From: Coprobacillaceae bacterium UN01-12pH3A
GTDB taxonomy: Bacteria; Bacillota_I; Bacilli_A; Erysipelotrichales; Coprobacillaceae
Length of the DNA stretch: 23,109 nt
Reading direction: 5' to 3'
Assembly: GCA_027676805.1 (NCBI GenBank)
Contig: JAQENU010000019.1
Location: 1-23,109, forward strand
In this document: piece by piece, positions 1 to 6,821 of the stretch
How the letters are laid out: every line of letters starts with the position of its first letter
Position numbering within the stretch: position 1 is the first letter of the stretch
Made by a program: the position numbers and the translations under genes
Notes under the pieces: model-generated
What the model was told of the DNA's origin: nothing
Databases searched by the model: none
The model's input: the letters and a program-made list of their open reading frames with translations, nothing else

Positions 1-40
1 TTATTTATTTCCCATGTCTACTTGACAGGGGTTGGTTCAT
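1..40 (-). mobile_element. terminal inverted repeat of an IS3/IS150-like insertion sequence (left edge)
   Basis: Read on the minus strand from 39 this begins TGAACCAACCCC and continues through AAGTAGACA. IS3-family, IS150-group ends start with TG, a run of C and a GTT/GTA.GACA core. All 40 bases recur inverted at 23069-23108. The element would extend leftwards out of the window, so no transposase is seen. The family call rests on the end motif alone. Confidence 0.7.
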
Positions 41-42
41 TG

Positions 43-57
43 AGGCTTGGCTTTTTT
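43..57. terminator. possible orphan arm of a terminator cut by the IS
   Basis: The + strand shows a GC-containing arm (AGGCTTGGC) followed at once by six T. This looks like the right arm of an intrinsic terminator, and it lies next to the stop of the gene ending at 56. The matching left arm is absent because the IS end begins 3 bases away. It may have been separated by IS insertion. This is inference from one arm only. Confidence 0.25.
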
Positions 58-1384
58 ATTCATCTATTCTTTTTAACTGGCAATTTTTAAGCTGTACATA
101 TTGTCCCTCTTCTAAAGTAATAGGATCATCTAATGTATTTTTATAGCGTTCTTCAATCGGAGAATCACGATAATAACTGTCTTTAAAAACGTTCACCTGA
201 TTAGAATAATTAGTGCTGTTTTTAGGAATGATCTGATACTCTCCGGCAGGCAGATGAAGTCCGACCTTGAATATACCATTCGTCGTTAGCGTTACAGGAG
301 GATTGGCATCAATAGAATAAAAATAATCTGAACCGGTGTAATGAATATATTCCCCTTCCTTTACACTGATTACCAATGTTCGATTCGTATACAGTGTCTC
401 TTTATTGAGGGTTTGGCTGTAATCCTTCGGTCCTGATTTGACATTAAAACTGCTGCCAAAGTCATAGAAAACAATGTATTCTCCGGCAGGAATATCCGTT
501 CCGGCTTTATAAACACCACTGCCATAGCGATTTTCAATCAATAGTTTTTGTTGAGATTCATACTCCTGCACCAGCGGTTCTAATGCGATCAGACGCTGCG
601 ACCATTCCTCATATTCTTTTAAATATTGGGGCACATTCATTTTCTCTACATGGCTTTTTGCCATGTTGTAATGGCGCTGTGTCGGTTCATTTTCAAGGAT
701 TGTAAACTCATTATTGACGGAAGTGATATATTCGTTTCTAAGCTTTGATTCATGCTCGGCTATAAAATTCTCTGCTTCTAAATCTAAAGCTGCAAAAAGC
801 TGGTCATACTCTGTAGCATTGATGCTGTTTTCCTGAGTAAAACGTAATCCTTTCATTGCTTTTTTTAAGGCTTTTGTTGTTACTGTTAACTGCTCACTAT
901 TAGTATCCTTTGTGGAAGTAATCAATACAACATTATCAATTTGAATGGTGTTGTATTGATATTTATAAGCGATGTCACTAGCAACGTAATCACCATAGGA
1001 CTCAGTCGTATAGATTTCTGAGCTGTATGTCAGAAGTGATTCTAAATATTTTATTCTTAATTCTGCCGCCACTTTATTTTTATATATTTCGATACGCCCG
1101 TATTGCTGGTCAATATACCTAAAAGTAGTATAGGACAACGGATAATAGCGCGATAATGTATCAGGCGGATTAAGATTAATGTCTACAACTGAATTGTTAA
1201 CATCACCGACCGCATTTTTAAAATCTGAATCTTTGAGCATTCTTTCCACAATTATCTTTGCCTCGCAGTTAACGAGGTCCTGCTTATTAAGAAAGAAGCC
1301 GGAGACTGCAATCACCCCAATAATGACTGCGATTAAGTAAATAAGTTTAGAATATTGTTTCATAAGTGTATGTAGTATTTTCAT
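56..1384 (-). CDS. membrane-anchored protein with tandem C-terminal beta-type repeat modules, unknown function
   Basis: This 442-residue protein has a short cytoplasmic N-terminus, one hydrophobic segment at about residues 14-32, and a long outside region. Residues about 190-285 are helical and charged. The C-terminus carries two related modules, at about 289-350 and 369-436. Each opens G-Y/F-K-G-IPAGEY-type (TDIPAGEY near 296, LHLPAGEY near 376) and closes L.EG.Y-type (KEGEYIHY, EEGQYVQL). The start at 1384 has a GGTGGGG site 5 bases upstream. An extended -10 promoter precedes it, and the neighbouring operon is closed by a terminator, so it is probably monocistronic. The two modules look like extracellular beta-sandwich repeats found in Bacillota surface proteins. 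That is a resemblance, not an identification. No catalytic motif is visible. Confidence 0.85.
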   Translation of the reverse strand: MKILHTLMKQYSKLIYLIAVIIGVIAVSGFFLNKQDLVNCEAKIIVERMLKDSDFKNAVGDVNNSVVDINLNPPDTLSRYYPLSYTTFRYIDQQYGRIEIYKNKVAAELRIKYLESLLTYSSEIYTTESYGDYVASDIAYKYQYNTIQIDNVVLITSTKDTNSEQLTVTTKALKKAMKGLRFTQENSINATEYDQLFAALDLEAENFIAEHESKLRNEYITSVNNEFTILENEPTQRHYNMAKSHVEKMNVPQYLKEYEEWSQRLIALEPLVQEYESQQKLLIENRYGSGVYKAGTDIPAGEYIVFYDFGSSFNVKSGPKDYSQTLNKETLYTNRTLVISVKEGEYIHYTGSDYFYSIDANPPVTLTTNGIFKVGLHLPAGEYQIIPKNSTNYSNQVNVFKDSYYRDSPIEERYKNTLDDPITLEEGQYVQLKNCQLKRIDE

Positions 1385-1404
1385 TTTATCCCCACCGTAT
1401 TTCT

Positions 1405-1410
1405 ATTATA
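1405..1410 (-). promoter_or_regulatory. extended -10 promoter of the 56-1384 gene
   Basis: On the minus strand TATAAT is preceded by TG and one base (TGGTATAAT), 20 bases before the start codon at 1384. The -35 region is weak, which is common with an extended -10. Confidence 0.6.
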
Positions 1411-1427
1411 CCATCTATTTTGAATCC

Positions 1428-1460
1428 TGAATAATAAAAATCCAAGGAACGCTTGGATTT
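1428..1460 (-). terminator. intrinsic terminator of the envelope operon
   Basis: A perfect 9-bp stem (AAATCCAAG at 1438-1446 with CTTGGATTT at 1452-1460) has a 5-base loop. On the minus strand it runs into a T-rich tract. It lies 18 bases after the stop of the last operon gene at 1479. Confidence 0.8.
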
Positions 1461-1478
1461 CTTGTAAAGAATAGTCAT

Positions 1479-1814
1479 CTATAAGTAGAAAATAATAATC
1501 CCGATGACAATAATGATATTGCCTAATAGTTTGCGTTTTGTTATTTTCTCATTTAAAAAGAAATAACTTAAAATCATGACAATAAAATAACCGATGGATT
1601 CAATGATCGGTCCTTCTTTATAATGAAGTCCGGAAAAGGCGACTATCGTTAAGATCGTAGAAATAATCATTAAACTATAGCCGAAAATGACATAAGGATT
1701 TAAATATTCTTTTATTAATGAATCATAGTGACGATAAGTGCTTTTTTTAAGGAAAATTTGAGATATACTAGCGACAATGACGCTAATGATCAGTATCAGA
1801 TGATGTTTGTTCAT
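1479..1814 (-). CDS. SMR/EamA-type 4-TM protein, ArnE-like flippase subunit candidate (second of pair)
   Basis: This 111-residue protein has four predicted membrane helices (about 6-22, 41-62, 70-87, 95-111), the size and plan of the small multidrug resistance superfamily. The ..EKITKRKLLGN loop before the last helix is typical. The glutamate of helix 1 that drives drug export in EmrE is not present: the equivalent stretch reads SVIVASISQIFLKKS. ArnE/ArnF-type lipid flippase subunits also lack it. ATG at 1814 is chosen over TTG at 1817. No clear ribosome binding site is visible, but the start lies inside the preceding gene (32-bp overlap), so coupled translation is likely. With its partner it could flip an undecaprenyl-phosphate-linked sugar across the membrane. 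It could also be an uncharacterised SMR exporter. Confidence 0.85.
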   Translation of the reverse strand: MNKHHLILIISVIVASISQIFLKKSTYRHYDSLIKEYLNPYVIFGYSLMIISTILTIVAFSGLHYKEGPIIESIGYFIVMILSYFFLNEKITKRKLLGNIIIVIGIIIFYL

Positions 1815-2154
1815 CAAGATTGACTAGAATGATGCCGCAAATGGCAACACCGATTCCGATAATATTCATTAATGTAATGTTTTCCTTAAAAATAAATAAA
1901 GCAAAGATCACTGACCAAAGCAGTCCGGCTGCTCGGTTGGCGTAAGCAATCGAGAGATCAAAATGTTTGATGACCTGCTGCCAAAGAATCGCATAAATAC
2001 CTAAAATAAGAATTTCAATTCCATAGAATAAAATGAACTTAGGAGAGAGAAAAGTTTCATTGGAAGCAAATTTAGCGCAGACACTGGATAAAGAATAGAT
2101 AATAATCACGAGCTGCAATATAATAATGTTTTTAAATTTCGGTTTTGTTTTCAT
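1783..2154 (-). CDS. SMR/EamA-type 4-TM protein, ArnF-like flippase subunit candidate (first of pair)
   Basis: This 123-residue protein has four predicted helices (about 9-28, 38-57, 68-88, 95-113). The AYANRAAGLLWSVIF stretch followed by FKENIT matches the helix 3 to helix 4 pattern of SMR/EamA proteins. Like its partner it has no glutamate in helix 1. The two sizes (123 and 111 residues) resemble the ArnF/ArnE pair of enterobacteria. It overlaps the ATP-grasp gene by 23 bp upstream and the second SMR gene by 32 bp downstream, so the two are probably made together as a heterodimer. An AAGGAA site lies about 9 bases before the ATG. The flippase role is inferred from the surrounding aminotransferase, GT2 and GT-C genes. 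Confidence 0.87.
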   Translation of the reverse strand: MKTKPKFKNIIILQLVIIIYSLSSVCAKFASNETFLSPKFILFYGIEILILGIYAILWQQVIKHFDLSIAYANRAAGLLWSVIFALFIFKENITLMNIIGIGVAICGIILVNLDEQTSSDTDH

Positions 2155-3277
2155 GTGTAAGGATTCCTTTTAACTGATCTTTTTGATCACATTTTAAAAT
2201 AAAGTAACCATGACGGCTGCCGCTGTCAACAATCTTTAGGCTGGGATGTTCATCAAGATATATTTTATCGATCCACTGCGGATTCGTTTTTTTGATATCA
2301 TCAAGTAATTTTATGTCTTTATCACCGAATATAAAATGAATCAAGGCGACTTTAGGTTCTTGTATTTTCTGTATTTTTGGCTGAATGCCCAAAGCGATGT
2401 CCAACACATAACGGACAAAGTTATAACCGGTGGAAATCTGCACCAAGTGACTGCCGATACAGTCGCCGCCCATACGCGCCCCGATTTCAATGATTCGCAT
2501 TCCATCATTCGTTAAACGAAACTCTCCGTGAATGGCACTGTTTTGAATGTTCAGCGCTTTAAATGCCGCTAACAGCTGTGAAGAGATCATCTGTTGTGTT
2601 TTTTCATCAAGATCACTTGGCTGTAAATGAGCAGTTTCAATGAAGTGCGGGGCACCGGTCGTATACTTTTTAGTAAAGGCTAAAAAATGATATTCGCCTT
2701 GGTAAGCAAAAGCTTCCACACTGTATTCCGGTCCATCGATATATTCTTCAATAATCGCCTTTTTTTCAAAGCTGTAGTCCATTGCCTGCATGATGCACTC
2801 AGATAGTTGATCAGGACTTTCTACTTTGAATATTCCGCGGCTGCCAGAACGGTCGGTCGGCTTGACAATCACCGGGAAAGGAAAATCAATGGTTTCCTCC
2901 TTGGCAGCAACGACTTTAAAAGAAGGGGTTGGAAGGCCGGCTTTTTTTAATGCTTGACGCATGGCGTATTTATTAGTTGTATTTTTGACACATTCCATGT
3001 CATTGCAAGGCAGAGACAATCTTCTTGCCAGTTCATTGACGGTGACAGCCGCAAGATCGGAAGCAATCGAACAAATCGCATCCGGTTTTATTTTCAGACA
3101 GACTTCGTAAATCTGATCAATTTCTACAATACTGATCGGATAAAAGTAATCAGCTTGCTTTTCTCCGACATCCCCGCATTCCCACGCAAAGACGTGGGTG
3201 ATGCAGCCTTGTTTCTTAGCTTCTAAAATTAGGGGCAGCTGGAAATCATTTGCCCCTATGATGACGATATGTTTCAT
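2132..3277 (-). CDS. ATP-grasp carboxylate-amine ligase
   Basis: This 381-residue ATP-grasp enzyme resembles the biotin-carboxylase/L-amino-acid ligase branch. An N-terminal Rossmann-like domain (MKHIVIIGAND, 1-95) is followed by the ATP-grasp core: VIVKPTDRSGSRG near 136-148 (nucleotide lysine K139 and the flexible loop), IIEEYIDGPEYSVE near 175-188, and HGEFRL with IIEIGARMGGD near 250-272, whose E252 and E264 would bind magnesium. Such enzymes join a carboxylate to an amine through an acyl phosphate. The reading frame stays open to 3448, but the family start is at 3277, one base after the aminotransferase stop (TAACATG), so translation is probably coupled. Placed directly after an amino-sugar-forming transaminase, it may acylate the new amine with an amino acid or another acid, or formylate it as PurT does. 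The substrate is unknown. Confidence 0.88.
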   Translation of the reverse strand: MKHIVIIGANDFQLPLILEAKKQGCITHVFAWECGDVGEKQADYFYPISIVEIDQIYEVCLKIKPDAICSIASDLAAVTVNELARRLSLPCNDMECVKNTTNKYAMRQALKKAGLPTPSFKVVAAKEETIDFPFPVIVKPTDRSGSRGIFKVESPDQLSECIMQAMDYSFEKKAIIEEYIDGPEYSVEAFAYQGEYHFLAFTKKYTTGAPHFIETAHLQPSDLDEKTQQMISSQLLAAFKALNIQNSAIHGEFRLTNDGMRIIEIGARMGGDCIGSHLVQISTGYNFVRYVLDIALGIQPKIQKIQEPKVALIHFIFGDKDIKLLDDIKKTNPQWIDKIYLDEHPSLKIVDSGSRHGYFILKCDQKDQLKGILTHENKTEI

Positions 3278-3278
3278 G

Positions 3279-4406
3279 TTATTGATAGAAATCCTTGATT
3301 GCGTTGATGACACTGCTGATTTCATCATCGGTAATATTATAGAAAAGCGGCAGTCGTAATAAACGTTCGCTTTCTTTTGTGGTGTATTCATCAGTCCCGT
3401 GGAAATAGCCGAATTTTTGACCTGCCGGAGAGCTATGTAATGGCACATAATGGAACACGGCTTGGATTCCGTTTTCTTTTAAGTGATTTATTAATGCACT
3501 TCGCTGTGCAAGATCTTTGGTTTTGATATAAAACATATGGGCATTATGTGTGCATTCACTAGGAACATATGGAAGCTCGATATGTCCGGCTTCTGCTAGC
3601 GCGGCTAAGCCATCATAGTATTTCTGCCAAGATCTTAAACGATGGTTATTGATCGTGTCAGCCGCTTCTAACTGCGCCCAAAGGTAGGCGGCATTTAAAT
3701 CGCTTGGCAAATAGGATGACCCGTAGTCAACCCAAGTATATTTATCTACTTGCCCACGGAAGAACTTTGAACGGTTTGTTCCCTTTTCACGGCTGATCTC
3801 AGCTTTTTCTTTATACTGATCATCATTAAAAAGAATAGCTCCGCCTTCACCCATGCTGTAGTTTTTCGTTTCATGGAAGCTATAGCAGCCAAAATCACCG
3901 ATCGTTCCTAATGCTTTTCCTTTATAATAAGCGGTTACTCCCTGAGCAGCATCTTCGACTACTAAGAGATGGTGTTTTTTGGCAATCGCCATAATGGCAT
4001 CCATTTCACAGCTGACCCCTGCATAATGAACCGGCACAATAGCTTTTGTTTTATCGGTAATGGCAGCTTCGATCTTTGTTTCATCGATATTCATCGTATC
4101 CGGACGAATATCCACAAATACAATTTTAGCCCCTCTTAATACAAATGCATCGGCAGTCGAAACAAACGTATAAGAAGGCATGATGACTTCGTCACCTATC
4201 TGAATGTCACAAAGAATCGCAGCCATTTCCAAAGCATGTGTGCATGAAGTGGTTAATAAGACATTATTGATATTAAAACGTTTTTTCATCCACTCACTGC
4301 AAAGCTGAGTGAATTTTCCGTCACCGCAGATCTTATGCAGATCGACGGCTTCCTTGATATAATCCAATTCTTTTCCGACATATGGCGGACGGTTAAAATC
4401 TAGCAT
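3279..4406 (-). CDS. wecE: dTDP-4-amino-4,6-dideoxygalactose transaminase (WecE/RffA type)
   Basis: This 375-residue PLP enzyme of the DegT/DnrJ/EryC1 family has almost exactly the length of enterobacterial WecE (376). Long stretches read as WecE: FNRPPYVGKELDY at the N-terminus, GDEVIMPSYTFVSTADAF, NIDETKIEAAITDKTKAIVP, VEDAAQG near 150, SFHETKN with the PLP lysine K181, EKGTNRSKFFRGQVDKYTW, and TKESERLLRLPLFYN at the end. WecE converts dTDP-4-keto-6-deoxyglucose and glutamate to dTDP-Fuc4N. ATG at 4406 is preceded by GGGGGAGA at 8 bases. The open frame to 4478 runs back into the GT-C gene and is rejected. It starts 14 bases after the GT-C stop. No rmlA/rmlB-type genes for the precursor sugar lie in the window. 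The likeness to a proteobacterial enzyme suggests transfer between phyla, but I cannot measure identity here. Confidence 0.93.
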   Translation of the reverse strand: MLDFNRPPYVGKELDYIKEAVDLHKICGDGKFTQLCSEWMKKRFNINNVLLTTSCTHALEMAAILCDIQIGDEVIMPSYTFVSTADAFVLRGAKIVFVDIRPDTMNIDETKIEAAITDKTKAIVPVHYAGVSCEMDAIMAIAKKHHLLVVEDAAQGVTAYYKGKALGTIGDFGCYSFHETKNYSMGEGGAILFNDDQYKEKAEISREKGTNRSKFFRGQVDKYTWVDYGSSYLPSDLNAAYLWAQLEAADTINNHRLRSWQKYYDGLAALAEAGHIELPYVPSECTHNAHMFYIKTKDLAQRSALINHLKENGIQAVFHYVPLHSSPAGQKFGYFHGTDEYTTKESERLLRLPLFYNITDDEISSVINAIKDFYQ

Positions 4407-4420
4407 ATTATTTTCTCCCC

Positions 4421-5728
4421 CTAGTAGTAATATGGAATGATGATGAAAAATAAACTGTACATCAGTGTAAAGATACACGTACTACTCATTATTATAACAT
4501 AGTGCTTTTTCCATTTGAAACGTTCTAGTAAATATTGTGTCCCCAATACAATAAAGTAAGCTAACGGAATAATCATTGGCATACTGTAGCGTCCCTGCGG
4601 CTGAAAATCATTGAAATAGGAATAGTAAAGGTTTAAGAGATTCGGGATGATTAAAGCAATGAGCATTCCCCAGTTAAACAAGCCTTTCATAAATTCTTTG
4701 GAAAATAAGATTTCTTTGATCTTATAGAAGCACCCGATTACTCCCACAATAATGACCATTCCCCAAATAGGATAGAACCACAATGGCGGAAAAATCATCA
4801 TACCGCCAAAACGGGCAATGAATGAAGTTAAAAAGATCAGCAGCCATTGCTTTGATATCAGCATTTCCCATAGTGACATGTTTAGGTTGCTGGGCGAAGC
4901 GATGAGTGAGGGCTTAAATTGATCAACAGCATATAATTCTGCATAATAATTGCTGGTGCTCATGCCGATAAAATCTCCATCATATAAAAGATAGTTGCGA
5001 ATAAACCACCAACCCGCTAAAAGCAAAGCAAGAGCGGAAATATAGAGACCCTTGATCATTAACGGTTTAAACCATTGCTTTGGATGAAAATGAATCATCG
5101 AACCAATAAAAATAAAGATACTAACTAAAATAAAGCCATAAGCATTATAGTAGGACAGTGCACAGACAGCCAAACCGACAGCCAATAAAGTACAGCTTCG
5201 ATAGGACCACTGATCCTTGAAGCCGCTTAACCAGGCATAAACGATAAGTGAACAGCTGAATAAAGCCAATCCGTCATTATTGACATAGGTAAAGATAAAA
5301 GCAAACTGGGGCAGACAACCAACAAATAGGATAAACAGCCATTGCCATCGTTCCTCTTTAAAAAGGATTCGCCCGATTTTTATAGTCAGATAAATTGTTC
5401 CAACCGCTAAAACGACATTCATCATTCTGGCACCCAGCCAAAGATAATGTGCATTAGAAGTGAATAAAGAAACAACTTTCATCGGAATTGCACACAGCAT
5501 ATACGCTAAAATGGGGGTGAATGCATAGGATTGTCCCCATGTCCAATTCATGATTTCTGGATCTGCTCCATGGGGCAAGGACCCATGATTGAATATATAT
5601 TGACATATTGAATAACGCATACTCTCGTCCGGTCCGGCATTCACAGGCTGAATCATTGCCCAAAGACCGTAAAACAAAAATATACAGATTAAAAAATAGT
5701 AGTGTTTTTTCTCTAAACGATTTTCCAT
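4421..5728 (-). CDS. GT-C-type membrane glycosyltransferase (DUF2142/PMT/ArnT-like)
   Basis: This 435-residue protein is very hydrophobic, with roughly ten membrane helices. The first extracellular loop carries GPDESMRY (acidic pair at about 34-35), the position of the catalytic or metal acidic residues in GT-C enzymes. The helix 4 region reads CLPQFAFIFTYVNNDGLAL near 138-155, as in DUF2142 and PMT-like proteins. Such enzymes use a polyprenyl-phosphate sugar on the outer face of the membrane and pass the sugar to a glycopolymer or lipid. ATG at 5728 has GGAGGAA 5 bases upstream; the longer TTG start at 5740 would overlap that site and is rejected. It is first in the minus-strand operon and is followed by wecE, the ATP-grasp ligase and the SMR pair. 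The sugar donor is presumably the product of those genes plus the divergent GT2. The acceptor is unknown. Confidence 0.85.
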   Translation of the reverse strand: MENRLEKKHYYFLICIFLFYGLWAMIQPVNAGPDESMRYSICQYIFNHGSLPHGADPEIMNWTWGQSYAFTPILAYMLCAIPMKVVSLFTSNAHYLWLGARMMNVVLAVGTIYLTIKIGRILFKEERWQWLFILFVGCLPQFAFIFTYVNNDGLALFSCSLIVYAWLSGFKDQWSYRSCTLLAVGLAVCALSYYNAYGFILVSIFIFIGSMIHFHPKQWFKPLMIKGLYISALALLLAGWWFIRNYLLYDGDFIGMSTSNYYAELYAVDQFKPSLIASPSNLNMSLWEMLISKQWLLIFLTSFIARFGGMMIFPPLWFYPIWGMVIIVGVIGCFYKIKEILFSKEFMKGLFNWGMLIALIIPNLLNLYYSYFNDFQPQGRYSMPMIIPLAYFIVLGTQYLLERFKWKKHYVIIMSSTCIFTLMYSLFFIIIPYYY

Positions 5729-5747
5729 AACTTCCTCCAATGGTTAA

Positions 5748-5776
5748 ATAATAGCATTTATGAGGGATTTCTACAA
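5748..5776 (-). promoter_or_regulatory. promoter of the envelope operon
   Basis: On the minus strand TTGTAG (5771-5776) and TATTAT (5748-5753) are separated by exactly 17 bases. TGC sits just before the -10, giving an extended -10. It is placed about 20 bases before the GT-C start at 5728. Confidence 0.7.
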
Positions 5777-5790
5777 GTTTACCCTTTAAA

Positions 5791-5813
5791 TAATTCGGAT
5801 TAAATGATATGAT
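5791..5813 (+). promoter_or_regulatory. weak promoter candidate for the GT2 gene
   Basis: A TATGAT -10 lies at 5808-5813, with only a weak TTTAAA-like -35 seventeen bases upstream. It would give a very short 5' leader before 5832. It faces away from the envelope operon promoter. Confidence 0.35.
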
Positions 5814-5831
5814 TGATAACTGGTGATAAAT

Positions 5832-6782
5832 ATGAAAAAAATATCAATAATTGTACCGGTTTATTATAATGAAGATAATCTTTTGCCACTATATGCGGAT
5901 TTAAAGGAAAAAGTGCTGGATCCGATTCAGCATCGTTATCGTTATGAGATTGTCATGGTGGACGACGGTTCTAAAGATCGCTCGTTTGAAGTGATGAATC
6001 ATCTTGCCAGTATCGATGAACATATCAAGATCTATAAACTTTCTCGTAATTTTGGTGAGCATTCTGCTTTGTTAGCGGGGTTGAATGTCTGTACCGGCGA
6101 TATAGCGGTCAGAAAAGCGGCAGATTTACAGGAGCCTAGTGAAATGATTCTTGATATGCTTAAAGAATATGAAGAAGGCAATTCCGTCATACTGGCCGTC
6201 AGAGAAGGACGGGAAGAATCGGAGGGACAAAAGTTCTTTTCCAATCTTTATGCCTATCTGATGCGTAAATTTGCTTTATCCAATATGCCAAAAGGCGGAT
6301 TTGACTCATTTATGATCGATCGTCAGGTCATTGATACCCTGATTCAAATGAATGAAAAAAACACCTCGCTGATGGCACAGGTGTTATGGTGCGGGTTTCC
6401 TACCAGCCGAATTGGCTATGTACGTAAAAAGCGTGAAATCGGAACGTCAAAATGGACCTTGTCGAAGAAAATTAAGCTGGTGTTGGATTCACTGCTAGGG
6501 TTCTCCTATTTTCCGATTCGCTGTATTTTAATGATCGGGGCAGCCAGCTTCGTGATATCGTTTATCTGGTCGATCGTACTGATTGTTCAGAGGCTGATGA
6601 ATATCATTACGGTAGAGGGCTATACGACTATCATTATTTTAATTTTATTTGCGTTTAGTATCATCATGGGCTCTTTGGGTATTTTAGGAGAATATATCTG
6701 GCGTATGTTTGATGCAACTCGCAACCGTCCGCCGTTTATCTTTGATCATCGGACTAAAGAAGAAATGACAAAATCTAAATAA
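5832..6782 (+). CDS. polyprenyl-phosphate glycosyltransferase, GT2 (GtrB/ArnC/CsbB type)
   Basis: This 316-residue protein has the GT2 fold at residues 1-225 (IIVPVYYNEDN at 6-16, VDDGSKDRS at 43-51, LSRNFGEHSALLAG at 70-83, REIGTSKWT at 201-209). Two C-terminal membrane helices follow, at about 233-253 and 265-287. This is the plan of enzymes that load a sugar from a nucleotide onto undecaprenyl phosphate on the inner face. The usual DAD of the DADLQ.P motif reads AAD here (AADLQEP at 96-102), so the first aspartate is missing. ATG at 5832 with GGTGAT upstream is preferred over GTG at 5823. It is divergent from the wecE operon and very likely supplies its lipid-linked sugar. It is closed by a terminator at 6788-6821. 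Confidence 0.9.
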   Translation: MKKISIIVPVYYNEDNLLPLYADLKEKVLDPIQHRYRYEIVMVDDGSKDRSFEVMNHLASIDEHIKIYKLSRNFGEHSALLAGLNVCTGDIAVRKAADLQEPSEMILDMLKEYEEGNSVILAVREGREESEGQKFFSNLYAYLMRKFALSNMPKGGFDSFMIDRQVIDTLIQMNEKNTSLMAQVLWCGFPTSRIGYVRKKREIGTSKWTLSKKIKLVLDSLLGFSYFPIRCILMIGAASFVISFIWSIVLIVQRLMNIITVEGYTTIIILILFAFSIIMGSLGILGEYIWRMFDATRNRPPFIFDHRTKEEMTKSK

Positions 6783-6787
6783 TACAT

Positions 6788-6821
6788 AAAAATCATGGGA
6801 ATAGTTGCCCATGATTTTTTT
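6788..6821. terminator. bidirectional intrinsic terminator
   Basis: A 12-bp stem (AAAAATCATGGG at 6788-6799 with CCCATGATTTTT from 6808) has an 8-base loop. It is followed by T on + and flanked by A, so it can also act on the minus strand. It sits between the convergent GT2 and DUF421-like genes and touches the stop of the latter. Confidence 0.85.

Noticed and set aside
241..490. CTCCGGCAGG repeated at 241-250 and 481-490
   Set aside because: It looked like a DNA repeat, but both copies encode the PAGEY residues of the two protein modules, so it is explained by the domain repeat.
2954..3226. 90-codon open frame on + inside the ATP-grasp gene
   Set aside because: It lies antisense to a clearly coding ATP-grasp gene, and its translation has no recognisable pattern.
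3278..3448. N-terminal extension of the ATP-grasp frame up to 3448
   Set aside because: The extension reads through the end of the aminotransferase in another frame. The family start MKHIVIIGAN is at 3277, directly after the wecE stop.
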